DNA of 64,000 nt from assembly GCA_002694985.1 (NCBI GenBank), contig NZNS01000012.1, positions 1,935 through 65,934 of the forward strand, written 5' to 3'. This stretch comes from Parvibaculum sp. GTDB lineage: Bacteria > Pseudomonadota > Alphaproteobacteria > Parvibaculales > Parvibaculaceae. A model generated the notes under the pieces. It was given only the letters and a program-made list of their open reading frames with translations, searched no databases and had not been told where the DNA came from. The translations under genes and the position numbers were made by a program. Shown piece by piece: positions 27,517 to 38,097 of the stretch; within the stretch, counting starts at the first letter, position 1, and the number at the start of each line of letters is the position of its first letter.

Positions 27517-27912
27517 TCAATACATGTTGAGCGCAACGCGCGCTTCGTCCGACATACGGCTCGGGTCCCAAGGGGGATCGAAAGTCATGTTGACGCGAAC
27601 ATCTCCGACACCCTCGACCGTGCGAACCGCATCCTCGACCATTATCGGCATAGTGCCTGCGACCGGACAACCGGGAGCCGTCAGCGTCATATCTATCAGG
27701 ACATCGCGATCATCCGAGATATCCACTTTGTAGATGAGGCCAAGCTCATAGATATCAACCGGAATTTCCGGGTCGTAGACGGTCTTCATCGCCGCAATGA
27801 TGTCGTCCGTGAGCTGTTCCAGCTCTTCAGGCGGAATAGCGGATGCCGACTCCGTCGCTTCCGTGGCGTGCGGCTTCTCGTCCCTCCCGACAGTGTCCGC
27901 GTTTTCAGACAT
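27517..27912 (-). CDS. sufT: SUF-associated MIP18/DUF59 family protein
   Basis: A 131-residue protein with a 35-residue disordered start and a DUF59 domain. The domain contains MKTVYDPEIPVDIYELGLIY, the conserved Cys in TLTAPGCPVAGTMP and the ending TFDPPWDPSRMSDEAR. SufT proteins help mature Fe-S proteins, mainly under high demand. ATG 27912 follows AAGGA; a TTG at 27930 is less likely. It lies between sufS and sufA with 10- and 11-bp gaps. Confidence 0.9.
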   Translation of the reverse strand: MSENADTVGRDEKPHATEATESASAIPPEELEQLTDDIIAAMKTVYDPEIPVDIYELGLIYKVDISDDRDVLIDMTLTAPGCPVAGTMPIMVEDAVRTVEGVGDVRVNMTFDPPWDPSRMSDEARVALNMY

Positions 27913-27922
27913 ACCGCGATCC

Positions 27923-29167
27923 TTATCCAAAGAACTTCTTGCTATCGATCAACGCCTCGGCGAGCCGATCCACTTCCTCCAGCGTATTATACATGCCGAA
28001 TGAAGCCCTGGTCGTCGCGCCGACGCCGAACCGCTCCATGACGGGCTGAGCACAATGATGCCCCGCCCTGACTGCTACACCTGCCCTGTCGATTACCGTG
28101 GCGATGTCATGGGGGTGTGCATTCTCCATGACGAAAGAAACAATGCTGCCCTTTGCCTTGGTCGTGCCGATGATGCGGAGAGAGCTGATCTCCGAGAGGC
28201 GGTGCGTTGCGTAGTCCCGGAGCCTCGTCTCATGGGCGGCAATCTTCTCGCGCCCAATTGTTTGAATATAGGAAAGCGCGGCACCAAGACCAATAGCCTG
28301 GACAATTGCAGGCGTTCCCGCCTCGAACCTGTGGGGCGGTGCTGCATAAGTCACGTTTTCGAGCGAGACTTCGCGGATCATCTCTCCGCCGCCGCGATAG
28401 GGCCGCATGAACTTCAAATGTTCGGCTTTACCGTAAAGAAGGCCAATTCCCGTAGGGCCGTAGAGCTTGTGGCCTGAGCAGACGAGGAAATCGCAATCGA
28501 GTTCTCGTACATCCGTCGGCATGTGGACGACGCCCTGACAGCCGTCGACAAGCACAGGCACGCCTCGTTCATGCGCAAGGCGGATCATTTCCTTGATCGG
28601 CGTGATTGAGCCGAGCGCATTCGACATCTGTGTCAGCGCGACAATCTTCGTACGCGGCGTAAAAAGCTCTTCATAAGCCGTGACGTCGAGGTCGCCTTCG
28701 TCCGTTACAGGGACATATTTCAGGACAGCGCCATGACGCTCGCGCAAATAATGCCAAGGTACGATGTTTGAGTGGTGCTCAAGGACGGAGAGAATGATTT
28801 CGTCGCCCGCTTCGATACGAGGCTCCGCGAAAGACGAGGCAACCAGATTGATCGCGTCGGTTGCACCGGAGGTAAAGACGATTTCATCGGTCGAAGCGGC
28901 ATTGAGGAAGGCTCTGGCCGTCTCGCGAGATTGCTCGAACTTTTCGGTCGCCGTGTTCGAGAGATAGTGCATGCCGCGATGGACGTTCGAATATTCCTTC
29001 GCATAGGCATCGTTAATGGCATCGATGACCACTTGTGGCTTCTGGGCCGACGCCGCATTGTCGAGATAGACCAGCGGTTTTCCATAGACCGTGCTGGAAA
29101 GGATCGGGAAGTCAGACCTGATCTTCTCGACGTCATATCCTGCTCGGTCAATAGCCGGGACGTTCAT
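27923..29167 (-). CDS. sufS: Group II cysteine desulfurase
   Basis: Removes sulfur from cysteine as a persulfide for SufBCD. The 414-residue PLP enzyme has the Schiff-base lysine in VCSGHKLYGPTGIG and the persulfide-forming Cys in VRAGHHCAQPVMERFG, both typical of SufS. No SufE gene is present in the operon. Its ATG overlaps the sufD stop (ATGA), showing translational coupling. Confidence 0.96.
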   Translation of the reverse strand: MNVPAIDRAGYDVEKIRSDFPILSSTVYGKPLVYLDNAASAQKPQVVIDAINDAYAKEYSNVHRGMHYLSNTATEKFEQSRETARAFLNAASTDEIVFTSGATDAINLVASSFAEPRIEAGDEIILSVLEHHSNIVPWHYLRERHGAVLKYVPVTDEGDLDVTAYEELFTPRTKIVALTQMSNALGSITPIKEMIRLAHERGVPVLVDGCQGVVHMPTDVRELDCDFLVCSGHKLYGPTGIGLLYGKAEHLKFMRPYRGGGEMIREVSLENVTYAAPPHRFEAGTPAIVQAIGLGAALSYIQTIGREKIAAHETRLRDYATHRLSEISSLRIIGTTKAKGSIVSFVMENAHPHDIATVIDRAGVAVRAGHHCAQPVMERFGVGATTRASFGMYNTLEEVDRLAEALIDSKKFFG

Positions 29168-30486
29168 AATCCTGCCTCCGAAAACCAGTCCGAAACAAGC
29201 AGCTTCAGCGCGTCGCGCGCGTCTTCATGCGGGGCAAGTTCCAGTGTCTCATCCAGAAAGGCGAGAACAAGCAGGCGACGCGCCTCCGCCTCGGGAATAC
29301 CACGCGAGCGTAAATAGAAGATCGCATCCTTCGAAAGCTCTCCAACCGTGGAGCCGTGCGCGCATTGCACATCATCGGCGTAGATTTCAAGTTCCGGCTT
29401 TGCGTTCATCGCCGCATCGCGCGAAAGAAGCAGCGCATGCGTCATCTGACGACCATCGGTCTTCTGCGCCTGCGGACGCACGACGACCTTGCCCTGAAAA
29501 ACACCTTCAGACGCCCCGTCGAGTACGCCTTTGAAAAGTGTGTGGCTAGTGCAGCCAGGAACAGCGTGATCGATCACACAGAACTGATCCAAATGCTGCT
29601 TGCCCTTCAATGCATATGCACCGTCGACATTTGCCTCTGCCCCCTCGCCTGAGAACAGAACAAAATTTTGTCCGCGCGAAACACCGCAGCCGAGCGTAAG
29701 GGTGAAGCTGGAGAGCTTCGACGATGCGGCGAGCCTCGTTCTCATCGTCGAAAGATGGATGGCTTCGGAGGACTCGTCCTGCAACTTCACATGATTGAGT
29801 TTCGCGCCTTCACCAAGCGCAACATCCGTCACGATATCTGCGAAGGACGCGACTTCACCCATATGGGTTTCGAAGATTGTGGCTTCAGCCTCATTCTCAA
29901 GCAGGATCAGATTACGCGTATGGGACGCGCCTGCATCCGCGCCAAGGAAAAACAGATGAAGGGGCTTGTCGAGCTTCACGCCCTTTCGGATACGCAAGCA
30001 GGCCCCGTCACTCATCAACGCGGTATTGAGATCTACGATATCTTCCGCCTGGCGTGCGTCGTCGAAGCGGCGTTCGACGATATCCTTTGCCCATTGTTCA
30101 TGCAGCACCTCGGCCAGCGCACACAGCTCCGCACCCTTCGAGAGGTGCGCGAGCTGCGACAAACCTGGCTGATAAACTCCATTCACGAAAACCAGAACAT
30201 ATCTGTCGATTGCAGAAAATGCAGTGGCCGAATGCAGTTCTGGCAGCACCAATGCACCGTCATGCGCGGGCGCGGGGACAAGGATCGCCTTCTCCAGCAC
30301 CTGCCGAAGATCCGTGTATTTCCACTCTTCCAGACGGCGATGGGGAAGACCTGTTTGCGTGAAGGCATCTATCGCCGTCTCACGGCGACGCGCCAGCCAA
30401 CCGCCAGCGCCGGGCAGCGCGCTCTGTGCGCCCCGGTACGTCTCGACAAGTTTCTGCGTTGCCTTTTCACTCATGATCTTGCTCAC
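29164..30486 (-). CDS. sufD: SufBCD complex subunit SufD
   Basis: A 440-residue subunit of the Fe-S scaffold complex. The C-terminal beta-helix core holds LSRDAAMNAKPELEIYADDV followed by QCAHGSTVGEL, the SufB/SufD family signature, with the conserved His. The GTG at 30486 overlaps the sufC stop as GTGA. ATG 30474, four codons later, is an alternative start. The fourth and last residue runs overlap sufS by 4 bp. Confidence 0.93.
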   Translation of the reverse strand: MSKIMSEKATQKLVETYRGAQSALPGAGGWLARRRETAIDAFTQTGLPHRRLEEWKYTDLRQVLEKAILVPAPAHDGALVLPELHSATAFSAIDRYVLVFVNGVYQPGLSQLAHLSKGAELCALAEVLHEQWAKDIVERRFDDARQAEDIVDLNTALMSDGACLRIRKGVKLDKPLHLFFLGADAGASHTRNLILLENEAEATIFETHMGEVASFADIVTDVALGEGAKLNHVKLQDESSEAIHLSTMRTRLAASSKLSSFTLTLGCGVSRGQNFVLFSGEGAEANVDGAYALKGKQHLDQFCVIDHAVPGCTSHTLFKGVLDGASEGVFQGKVVVRPQAQKTDGRQMTHALLLSRDAAMNAKPELEIYADDVQCAHGSTVGELSKDAIFYLRSRGIPEAEARRLLVLAFLDETLELAPHEDARDALKLLVSDWFSEAGL

Positions 30487-31232
30487 GCGGCATCCGCGCC
30501 ATAGCCGGCATAACCTGACTTTTCGAGTTCATGCGCCAGCTCCTTTCCGCCCGTTTTCACGATCCGGCCGTTCGAAAGAACATGCACGACATCGGGGACG
30601 ATGTAATCGAGAAGACGCTGATAATGGGTAATGACGATCATCGCACGTTCGGGCGACCGCAACGCGTTGACGCCTTCGGCAACGGTCTTGAGCGCGTCGA
30701 TATCAAGGCCCGAGTCCGTTTCATCCAGGACCGCCAACGACGGTTCCAGCAATGACATCTGAAGCACTTCGGCACGTTTCTTCTCGCCACCGGAATAACC
30801 GACATTGAGCGCCCGCTTCAGCATGTCATCGGTGACGTTGAGCGGCTTCGCTTTCTCGCGCACAAGTTTCAAAAAACGCACGGCGTCCAGCTCTTCTTCG
30901 CCTCGCGCCTTGCGCTGTGCATTGAGCGCGGTCTTGAGGAAATTCATGGTCGTGACGCCCGGTATTTCGAGCGGGTATTGAAAGGCGAGGAAAACGCCTG
31001 CGGCGGCCCGTTCATCCACGCTCATATCCAGCAAATCCTTGCCCTTGAAGCGTACAGACCCCTTCGTCACTTCATACCCGTCGCGACCTGCAAGAACATA
31101 AGAAAGCGTCGACTTGCCGGAACCGTTAGGCCCCATGATGGCATGCACTTCGCCCGCGCCGATGTCGAGGTCGATCCCCTTCAGGATCTCCTTTCCATCC
31201 ACCGTGACATGCAGGTTCTTGATCTCAAGCAT
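30483..31232 (-). CDS. sufC: Fe-S assembly ABC-type ATPase SufC
   Basis: A 249-residue cytosolic ABC ATPase that powers SufBCD. Walker A is MGPNGSGKSTLSYVLAG, the signature is GYSGGEKKRAEVLQM, and Walker B is LAVLDETDSGLDID with the switch His in MIVITHYQRLL. It lies 24 bp after sufB and overlaps sufD. Confidence 0.97.
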   Translation of the reverse strand: MLEIKNLHVTVDGKEILKGIDLDIGAGEVHAIMGPNGSGKSTLSYVLAGRDGYEVTKGSVRFKGKDLLDMSVDERAAAGVFLAFQYPLEIPGVTTMNFLKTALNAQRKARGEEELDAVRFLKLVREKAKPLNVTDDMLKRALNVGYSGGEKKRAEVLQMSLLEPSLAVLDETDSGLDIDALKTVAEGVNALRSPERAMIVITHYQRLLDYIVPDVVHVLSNGRIVKTGGKELAHELEKSGYAGYGADAA

Positions 31233-31256
31233 ACTTCATTTCTTTCGTTCTGAACG

Positions 31257-32705
31257 TCAGCCGACGCTGCCTTCGAGACTGATGCCGACGAGCTTCTGCG
31301 CCTCGACGGCAAACTCCATCGGAAGTTGCTGAAGCACGTCACGGCAAAAACCGTTGACGATAAGAGCAACCGCCTCTTCTTCGCCGATCCCTCTTTGCAT
31401 GCAGTAGAAAAGCTGATCCTCACTGATCTTCGAGGTCGTCGCTTCATGCTCCAGAACGGCGGTGGGGTTCTTCGTCTCTATATAGGGAACCGTGTGTGCG
31501 GAGCAGCGGTCTCCGATCAGCAGACTGTCGCACTGCGTGAAATTGCGCACGTTTTCGGCCTTGCGATGGACGCTCACGAGACCTCGATAGGTGTTCGACG
31601 ACTGCCCCGCTGAAATACCCTTGGAGATGATGCGGCTGGAGGTGTTGCGGCCGAGATGAATCATCTTCGTTCCGCTGTCCACCTGCTGGTGGCCGTTCGA
31701 AATCGCAATCGAATAGAACTCCCCGCGCGAATTGTCACCGCGAAGGATGCAGCTTGGATATTTCCATGTGATGGCTGAGCCGGTCTCGACCTGCGTCCAG
31801 GAAATCTTCGAGTTCTTGCCGCGGCAATCCCCGCGCTTCGTCACGAAGTTGTAGACGCCGCCCTTCCCGTCTTCATCGCCTGGAAACCAGTTCTGCACGG
31901 TCGAATATTTGATCTCGGCGTCTTCGAGCGCGACAAGCTCGACGACCGCAGCGTGAAGCTGGTTCTCGTCGCGCTGCGGTGCAGTGCAGCCTTCGAGATA
32001 GCTTACATAGGAGCCCTTGTCCGCGATGATGAGCGTTCGCTCGAATTGACCGGTCTGCGCCTCATTGATGCGGAAATAGGTCGAAAGCTCCATCGGACAG
32101 CGAACGCCTTCCGGAATGTAAACAAAGGAACCTTCCGAGAAGACGGCCGAGTTCAGCGTTGCATAGAAGTTGTCCGAGGTCGGCACGACCGAACCCAGAT
32201 ATTTCTTCACGAGTTCCGGGTGGTTCTTCACCGCTTCGGACATCGGACAGAAGATGACGCCGGCTTCGGCCAGCTTTTCCTTGAAGGTGGTGACGACGGA
32301 CACGCTGTCGAACACCGCATCGACCGCCACACCGGCCAGCATCTTCTGTTCGGTCAGCGGAATGCCCAGCTTCTCATAGGTTTCGAGCAGCTTCGGATCG
32401 ACTTCATCAAGACTTTCAAGCTTCGCCGACTGCTTGGGTGCCGAATAGTAATAGGCATCCTGAAAGTCGATAGGAGGATAAGTAACCTTTGCCCAAGTGG
32501 GCTCCGACAATGTCAGCCAACGGCGAAAGGCATCAAGCCGCCATTCGAGCAACCATGCGGGCTCGTTTTTCTTCGCGGAAATAAAGCGCACCGTATCTTC
32601 CGTCAGGCCCAGCGGGGCCTTCTCGGATTCGATATCCGTGAAGAAGCCATATTTGTACTTCTCCGCTTCGCGAACGGTCTCGACGGTTTCCTTTACCGCA
32701 GCCAT
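31257..32705 (-). CDS. sufB: SufBCD complex subunit SufB
   Basis: A 482-residue scaffold protein on which clusters are built. Conserved stretches are CPTMS-type [58 protein letters not shown] and [21 protein letters not shown] text near the C-terminus. ATG 32705 is chosen because homologues start there ([11 protein letters not shown]); ten further upstream codons overlap the preceding gene. It starts 1 bp after the NifS-like gene ends, so coupling is expected. Confidence 0.96.
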   Translation of the reverse strand: MAAVKETVETVREAEKYKYGFFTDIESEKAPLGLTEDTVRFISAKKNEPAWLLEWRLDAFRRWLTLSEPTWAKVTYPPIDFQDAYYYSAPKQSAKLESLDEVDPKLLETYEKLGIPLTEQKMLAGVAVDAVFDSVSVVTTFKEKLAEAGVIFCPMSEAVKNHPELVKKYLGSVVPTSDNFYATLNSAVFSEGSFVYIPEGVRCPMELSTYFRINEAQTGQFERTLIIADKGSYVSYLEGCTAPQRDENQLHAAVVELVALEDAEIKYSTVQNWFPGDEDGKGGVYNFVTKRGDCRGKNSKISWTQVETGSAITWKYPSCILRGDNSRGEFYSIAISNGHQQVDSGTKMIHLGRNTSSRIISKGISAGQSSNTYRGLVSVHRKAENVRNFTQCDSLLIGDRCSAHTVPYIETKNPTAVLEHEATTSKISEDQLFYCMQRGIGEEEAVALIVNGFCRDVLQQLPMEFAVEAQKLVGISLEGSVG

Positions 32706-32706
32706 A

Positions 32707-33900
32707 TTAACTCTCCACTGCCGCGAGAGGCGCATCGATATGCTCGCTCACGGTTACACTTGCATTCGTTTTTGTCGTTCTGGCGCGAATACGTTCATAG
32801 ACGCGCGACCAGCTATCCACGAAACGATCGATATCCGTCGCCTCGCTCGTCCAGCCAAGACTCACGCGGATCGCGCCACGCGACAGTTCATCAGGCACGC
32901 CCATCGCATCGAGAACGCGCGGGCGGCCAACCTTGCCCGAAGAACAGGCAGCCCCCGCGCTCACGGCCAGTCCGTCGAGATCGAGCGCCATCAACAGCGT
33001 CTCGGCATCGAGACCAGGGGCAGAAAAATAGCTGGTGTTGGGCAACCTGGACGCCTTTGCACCGAAGAAAACCGCATCTGGCGCGATTTTTGCGATGCGG
33101 GCTTCAAGCTCATCGCGCAGCACCGCAAGTTCTCCTAAACCACTGCGTGCCGTACGCGCGGCAGCACCAAACCCGGCTATACCACTCACGTTTTCGCTTC
33201 CCGCCCGGCGCCGGCCCTCCTGCCCGCCCCCGACGCTGCGTGCCTCAAAAGGCAATCCGGTACGAACAACAAGAGCACCAACTCCCATAGGAGCGCCCAG
33301 CTTGTGTCCACCGAGAACCATCATATCGGTTCCAAGGCTTGCGAAATCCACTGGCACCTTGCCTGCGGCCTGCACGGCATCGCAGAGCAGAAACGCACTG
33401 GCTTTATGGGCGAGCGAGGCCGCTTCCGCGACAGGCTGAAGAACTCCCGTCTCGTTGTTTGCATACATCAGAGCAACAAGGGCGGGGGTATCCGTAGCCT
33501 CAAGCATCGACTCCAGCGCCGCAAGATCGGTACAGCCTTCGCCGTCGACCGGTATCAGTGATACGGGAAGTCCGCTCGCCTCTGCTGCCGAGAGAACGGC
33601 ATCGTGTTCCACCGCCGAGACAAGCAGCCGACTCACGCCGAGCGCTGCCTTTGCGGCGTGGACGGCCATCGCTGCCGCTTCCGTACCACCGCTGCTGAAA
33701 ACCACCTCGGCCGGTTTTGCACTCACCAGTTCGCCGACCTCGCGCCTCGCCCTTTCGACAAGCGCGCGGGAAGCCCTGCCCTCGGTGTGAACCGAGGAGG
33801 GATTACCAAGAACATCCAACGCCTCGACCGCAGCCGCCCGCGCTTCGGGGCGCAGCGGCGTGGTGGCGTTATGGTCCATATAGGCGCGTCTGTTCGTCAT
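32707..33900 (-). CDS. Group I cysteine desulfurase (NifS/IscS-like)
   Basis: A 397-residue PLP-dependent desulfurase. It begins with the [15 protein letters not shown] motif, binds PLP through Lys in [13 protein letters not shown], and carries its catalytic Cys in [15 protein letters not shown], within the flexible loop typical of group I enzymes. The cell therefore has two different sulfur donors in one operon (this and SufS). ATG 33900 is preferred over TTG 33927. It lies between iscR (33 bp upstream) and sufB. Confidence 0.92.
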   Translation of the reverse strand: MTNRRAYMDHNATTPLRPEARAAAVEALDVLGNPSSVHTEGRASRALVERARREVGELVSAKPAEVVFSSGGTEAAAMAVHAAKAALGVSRLLVSAVEHDAVLSAAEASGLPVSLIPVDGEGCTDLAALESMLEATDTPALVALMYANNETGVLQPVAEAASLAHKASAFLLCDAVQAAGKVPVDFASLGTDMMVLGGHKLGAPMGVGALVVRTGLPFEARSVGGGQEGRRRAGSENVSGIAGFGAAARTARSGLGELAVLRDELEARIAKIAPDAVFFGAKASRLPNTSYFSAPGLDAETLLMALDLDGLAVSAGAACSSGKVGRPRVLDAMGVPDELSRGAIRVSLGWTSEATDIDRFVDSWSRVYERIRARTTKTNASVTVSEHIDAPLAAVES

Positions 33901-33933
33901 CGCCTCAGCAGTCTCAAGGATTGTCAAAAACCG

Positions 33934-34413
33934 TCAGTCGGCGGCGTTTGCGGAGATCGTCGCTTCGGGCTGCGGATGGCTGTCAAAACCAGTACGACCG
34001 GCAATGCGTCCCTCAATCACGTCGCCGAGCGAGACTGACCCCAGATAGAGCTGGATCTGGTGGCTCAAGCCCTCCCAAAGATCATGCGTGATGCAGCGCC
34101 CAGAGGAAGGCAGACATCCTTTTGGCGACCCAAGCTCGCAGCGCGTGGCTTTGATAGGCTCATCCACGGCCAGAATGACGTCAGAAATACGTATCTCGTC
34201 CGCCTCGCGCGACAGCAGATAACCGCCACCCGGCCCACGTACACTCTTTACAAGATCGCCGCGCCGGAGCTTCGCAAAAAGCTGTTCCAGATAGGAAAGC
34301 GAAATTTCCTGGCGATCCGCAATTTCGGCAAGCGCCACGGGGCTGCCGCATGAATGACGCGCCAGATCGGCCATCGCCATTACGGCATAGCGCCCTTTGG
34401 TGGTGAGCTTCAC
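33934..34413 (-). CDS. iscR: Rrf2-family Fe-S regulator IscR
   Basis: A 159-residue winged-helix regulator that senses Fe-S status. The N-terminal MKLTTKGRYAVMAMADLA helix is followed by SLSYLEQLFAKLRRGDLVKS and VRGPGGGYLL for DNA binding. The cluster ligands are C92, C100 and C107, with H110 in GRCITHDLWEGL. A GTG start at 34413 is supported by AAGGAG seven bases upstream and by homologues; 16 upstream codons are open but unrelated. As first gene it should repress the operon when it holds a [2Fe-2S] cluster. Confidence 0.93.
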   Translation of the reverse strand: MKLTTKGRYAVMAMADLARHSCGSPVALAEIADRQEISLSYLEQLFAKLRRGDLVKSVRGPGGGYLLSREADEIRISDVILAVDEPIKATRCELGSPKGCLPSSGRCITHDLWEGLSHQIQLYLGSVSLGDVIEGRIAGRTGFDSHPQPEATISANAAD

Positions 34414-34571
34414 GACCTGCTCCTTCGTGACAGGGGCAACGGCGGTCAAAAGCTTGCACAACCGACCGTTGCCTGTGTTAAGAACGTGCGCCCCAGGATG
34501 CCGGTCGCTTCCCGCCTTTTCCCGAGTGCGGGCAGAAGGAATGGAACCGATCTCCGAAGGCTCGGCGCAAG

Positions 34572-34600
34572 GCCATATGATCTCCGAGCGCCACAGTCAA
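34572..34600 (-). promoter_or_regulatory. Promoter of the iscR-suf operon
   Basis: On the minus strand TTGACT, a 17-bp spacer, then TATGGC. The -35 lies in AGTAGTTGACT, which looks like one half of an IscR type 1 site (YYGACT), so repression by IscR there is plausible. The leader would be about 150 nt before the GTG start. Confidence 0.55.
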
Positions 34601-34726
34601 CTACTTAACACCTCGTGACAGATTTTCTAGAGGAATCAGCGCCTTGTTGCGGATAATTTCTCCCAGACAAATGCTAGGAAATAGGCCGCACCCCCTGACA
34701 CCGCGTAGCTTGAGACAGACCCAAAC

Positions 34727-35383
34727 ATGCCCGAAGTGATTTTTAATGGTCCCGCAGGCCGTATCGAAGGCCGCTATCACCATAGCAAGAAGGCCAACTC
34801 CCCGGTTGCACTAGTCCTGCATCCGCATCCGCAGTTCGGGGGCACGATGAACAACCCGGTCACCTATGCGCTGTTTCAGGCCTTCGTGAACCGCGGCTTT
34901 TCGGTGCTGCGCTTCAATTTCCGTGGTGTCGGGCGCTCTCAGGGCAGCTTCGACTCCGGCATCGGCGAGTTGTCGGATGCAGCAGCGGCGCTGGACTGGC
35001 TGCAGTCCCAGAACTCGGATGCCTCGCAATGCTGGATTGGCGGCTTTTCCTTTGGCGCCTGGATTGCCATGCAGGTGCTAATGCGCCGGCCGGAGATCGA
35101 AGGCTTCATCTCGGTCGCTCCGCCCGCCAACATGTATGACTTTTCTTTCCTCGCGCCTTGCCCCTCGTCCGGCATCATCATCAATGGCGGGATCGATCAG
35201 GTCGCCCCGCAGGCCGATGTGCTGAAGCTTGTGGAAAGGCTCAAGACTCAGAAAGGCATCACCATCGAACATGCGACGGTGGAGGGTGCAAACCACTTCT
35301 TCGAGAACAAGCTGGAACCGCTTCTCGCGACCGTCGGCGCCTATCTCGACAAGCGCTTGGCAGACGGTCCGGAAAAGGGCTGA
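34727..35383 (+). CDS. Alpha/beta hydrolase (dienelactone hydrolase-like)
   Basis: A 218-residue hydrolase. The family start HPHPQFGGTMNNPV and NFRGVGRSQGSFD are followed by the nucleophile elbow GGFSFGAW (S108), an acid in INGGIDQVAP (D157) and a His in EGANHFFENK (H190). This small group often sits near housekeeping genes and has no assigned substrate. It diverges from iscR with a 313-bp gap to the iscR start codon. Confidence 0.82.
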   Translation: MPEVIFNGPAGRIEGRYHHSKKANSPVALVLHPHPQFGGTMNNPVTYALFQAFVNRGFSVLRFNFRGVGRSQGSFDSGIGELSDAAAALDWLQSQNSDASQCWIGGFSFGAWIAMQVLMRRPEIEGFISVAPPANMYDFSFLAPCPSSGIIINGGIDQVAPQADVLKLVERLKTQKGITIEHATVEGANHFFENKLEPLLATVGAYLDKRLADGPEKG

Positions 35384-35396
35384 GTCGCCTTTTTCG

Positions 35397-36506
35397 CTAG
35401 TTTTCTTTTCCGGCCCGGTGGAGCTTTCCGCCGGGCATGGGTTCTGGCACACCCGTCGTCGCGGGCAGGCTGAGCGGAAGGCCGCGAAGCGCCCGCACCG
35501 CCAGATAGGCGAAGGCCTCCGCTTCGACGTCATCGCCCTTCCAGCCAAGGTCTTCCGCAGGAAGAACGCCGCCTTGAAGGCGTTTGCTCAGCATCGCCAT
35601 CAGCACCGGGTTGTGGCGCCCCCCACCGCAGACGATGAAGCGCGAGGGCACACCCGGAACATGTGCGAGGCCGCGCGCAATGGTTTCCACCGTAAAAGCC
35701 GTGAGCGTTGCCGCACCATCTGCCGGCGAAAGCTCTGCCACCGCATCCGGCGAGAAGGAAAAACGGTCAAGCGATTTTGGAGGACGTGCATCGAAGAACG
35801 CGTGGTTCATCAGCCGTTCGAGGATATCCATGTCAACTTCGCCCGCGAGCGCGAGGGTGCCGTCGCGGTCGAGCGGTTCGCCGGTATGCGCCATCGCCCA
35901 ATCGTCGATCAGCGCGTTGCCAGGGCCCGTGTCGAAGGCAATCAGTGAGCCATCCGTGCCGACATAGGTGATGTTGCCGACGCCGCCGATATTGATGATC
36001 GCAATCGGCTCCTGCACTCCGGCGCTCCGCGCAAGTGCCTGATGGTAGAGCGGCACAAGCGGCGCGCCCTGCCCGCCTGCTGCGACATCGGCACTGCGGA
36101 AATCGTTTACGACATCGATGCCCGTCAGCCGCGCGAGTACGTCGCCAAGGCCGATCTGTACGGTGCGGCGGCGCTCCGGCTGGTGCAGTACGGTCTGGCC
36201 GTGGAAACCGACAACGGAGATATCCGCAGGCTTCAGTTCCGCCTGCGCCAGCAGCGTACGCACCGCAACTGCATTGGCGAGGGTCAGATGCCGTTCGGCT
36301 TCTGCCACCTCTTCTGGCATGGGCTGATCCGGCTCCCATGTCTTCGCCGCCTCCAGCGCCGTACTCAGCAGGAGCCGCTCTTCCGGCTTGTAGGGTACGG
36401 AAAGCGAGGCGCCTGCGCGCACCATACCCTCGCCGTCGGTTTCGACGATTGCCGCGTCGATGCCGTCCAAAGAAGTGCCGCTCATCAGCCCAAGGGCTCG
36501 AATCAT
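35397..36506 (-). CDS. anmK: Anhydro-N-acetylmuramic acid kinase
   Basis: Phosphorylates and opens 1,6-anhydroMurNAc during peptidoglycan recycling. The 369-residue protein starts [18 protein letters not shown], contains [25 protein letters not shown] and [15 protein letters not shown], and has [11 protein letters not shown] near the C-terminus, all typical. It is convergent with the hydrolase gene (13 bp apart) and divergent from tyrS (82 bp). Confidence 0.95.
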   Translation of the reverse strand: MIRALGLMSGTSLDGIDAAIVETDGEGMVRAGASLSVPYKPEERLLLSTALEAAKTWEPDQPMPEEVAEAERHLTLANAVAVRTLLAQAELKPADISVVGFHGQTVLHQPERRRTVQIGLGDVLARLTGIDVVNDFRSADVAAGGQGAPLVPLYHQALARSAGVQEPIAIINIGGVGNITYVGTDGSLIAFDTGPGNALIDDWAMAHTGEPLDRDGTLALAGEVDMDILERLMNHAFFDARPPKSLDRFSFSPDAVAELSPADGAATLTAFTVETIARGLAHVPGVPSRFIVCGGGRHNPVLMAMLSKRLQGGVLPAEDLGWKGDDVEAEAFAYLAVRALRGLPLSLPATTGVPEPMPGGKLHRAGKEN

Positions 36507-36588
36507 GGGTCTTTATCCGTTTTTCCCTCAGCCAAAGCGTGATACACCAGCCGCGCTTTCAAGCCTACCGAAACCCCGAGCATTGAAG

Positions 36589-37845
36589 ATGTCCAGCTAC
36601 AAATCCGATTTCCTGCGTGAACTGGAAGCGCGCGGCTTCATCCACCAGCTTTCCGATGCGGACAGCATTGATGAAGGCGCTGCAGAAAGGATGCTGACCG
36701 GGTATATCGGCTTCGACGCGACAGCGCCGAGCCTCCATGCAGGCAGTCTCGTGCAAATCATGTTGCTTCGCTGGCTTCAGAAAACCGGGCACAAACCCAT
36801 TGCACTGATGGGCGGCGGCACAACGCGCATCGGCGATCCGAGTTTTCGCGATGATGCGCGGCCTCTGCTCACGGACGAAAAGATCGACGAGAACCTGGCG
36901 GGCATCAAAAAAGTTTTCGCCCGGTTCCTGAATTTCGGCGAAGGCAAAACCGACGCCATCATGGTGAACAATCGAGATTGGCTCGACGATCTTCAGTACA
37001 TCGACTTCCTGCGCGACTACGGGCGCCATTTTTCGGTAAACCGGATGCTTTCCTTCGAGAGTGTGAAGATCCGGCTTGAGCGCGAGCAGAACCTCTCGTT
37101 CCTCGAATTCAATTACATGATCCTTCAGGCCTATGATTTTGTTGAGCTGAACCGCAAGTATGGCTGCAACCTTCAAATGGGTGGCTCGGATCAGTGGGGA
37201 AATATCGTCAATGGAATTGAGCTTGGCCGCCGCGTGGACGGCTCTACGCTGTTCGGTCTGACAAGCCCGCTCCTGACGACTTCCTCAGGCGCCAAGATGG
37301 GCAAGACGGCCTCCGGCGCCGTCTGGCTCAATGCCGAGATGCTTTCGCCCTACGACTACTGGCAATACTGGCGGAATACCGAAGATGCGGATGTCGGACG
37401 CTTCATGCGTCTCTTCACCGAACTGCCGCTCGACGAGATTGCGCGCCTCGAAAAACTCGAAGGCTCGGAGATCAACGAAGCAAAGAAGATACTCGCGACC
37501 GAAGCGACTGCCATGCTGCATGGACGCGAGGAAGCCGAGAAGGCGGCCAATGCTGCCCGCACCGCTTTCGAGGAAGGCGCTTTCAGCGCCGACCTGCCGA
37601 CCGTCGAAATCGAAGCGGACGCACTCGATGCCGGTCTCGGCCTTCTTACGGCTCTCGTGCGGGCCGGTCTCTGTTCTTCGACGAGCGATGCGCGCCGCCA
37701 GATCAAGGGTGGAGCCGTGCGCATCAACGATGCGCAGACCAGCGACGAGAAAACCGTTCTCTCGGGGGAGAACCTCACGAGCGATGGCGTCGTCAAACTT
37801 TCGCTTGGCAAGAAGAAGCATGTGCTTCTGAAGCCCGCCCGCTAA
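36589..37845 (+). CDS. tyrS: Tyrosyl-tRNA synthetase
   Basis: Charges tRNA-Tyr. The 418-residue class I synthetase has [20 protein letters not shown] (HIGH motif as HAGS), [15 protein letters not shown], and [16 protein letters not shown] (KMSKS motif as KMGKT, as in this TyrS class). The C-terminal S4 domain reads [19 protein letters not shown] 36589 gives the family length; the frame is open upstream over the anmK start region without homology. Confidence 0.96.
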   Translation: MSSYKSDFLRELEARGFIHQLSDADSIDEGAAERMLTGYIGFDATAPSLHAGSLVQIMLLRWLQKTGHKPIALMGGGTTRIGDPSFRDDARPLLTDEKIDENLAGIKKVFARFLNFGEGKTDAIMVNNRDWLDDLQYIDFLRDYGRHFSVNRMLSFESVKIRLEREQNLSFLEFNYMILQAYDFVELNRKYGCNLQMGGSDQWGNIVNGIELGRRVDGSTLFGLTSPLLTTSSGAKMGKTASGAVWLNAEMLSPYDYWQYWRNTEDADVGRFMRLFTELPLDEIARLEKLEGSEINEAKKILATEATAMLHGREEAEKAANAARTAFEEGAFSADLPTVEIEADALDAGLGLLTALVRAGLCSSTSDARRQIKGGAVRINDAQTSDEKTVLSGENLTSDGVVKLSLGKKKHVLLKPAR

Positions 37846-37859
37846 CTAAAAAGAAGTCA

Positions 37860-37890
37860 GCCCTCTCCGTTTCCGGAGAGGGCCCTTCCT
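37860..37890 (+). terminator. Terminator after tyrS
   Basis: A perfect 10-bp stem GCCCTCTCCG/CGGAGAGGGC with loop TTTC lies 15 bp after the stop. The T-run is weak (CCTTCCT). Confidence 0.65.
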
Positions 37891-38097
37891 GAACGCTCCC
37901 TTATTCTTCTCGTTCTTCTTCTTTTTGCTTAGCGTTCCGCGGCTATTGGCTGCCGCTTGTTTCCTGGTCCATTGGACGGCAGTCGTCTTGCCCAGGATGG
38001 AAAGCATACTCACCCTCCACCCAAGGCCGCGATCAATGCCAATGGGAAAATCATATCTGCGGAGTAGAACTACGCAATCTAAATTTGGCGGAAAAGT

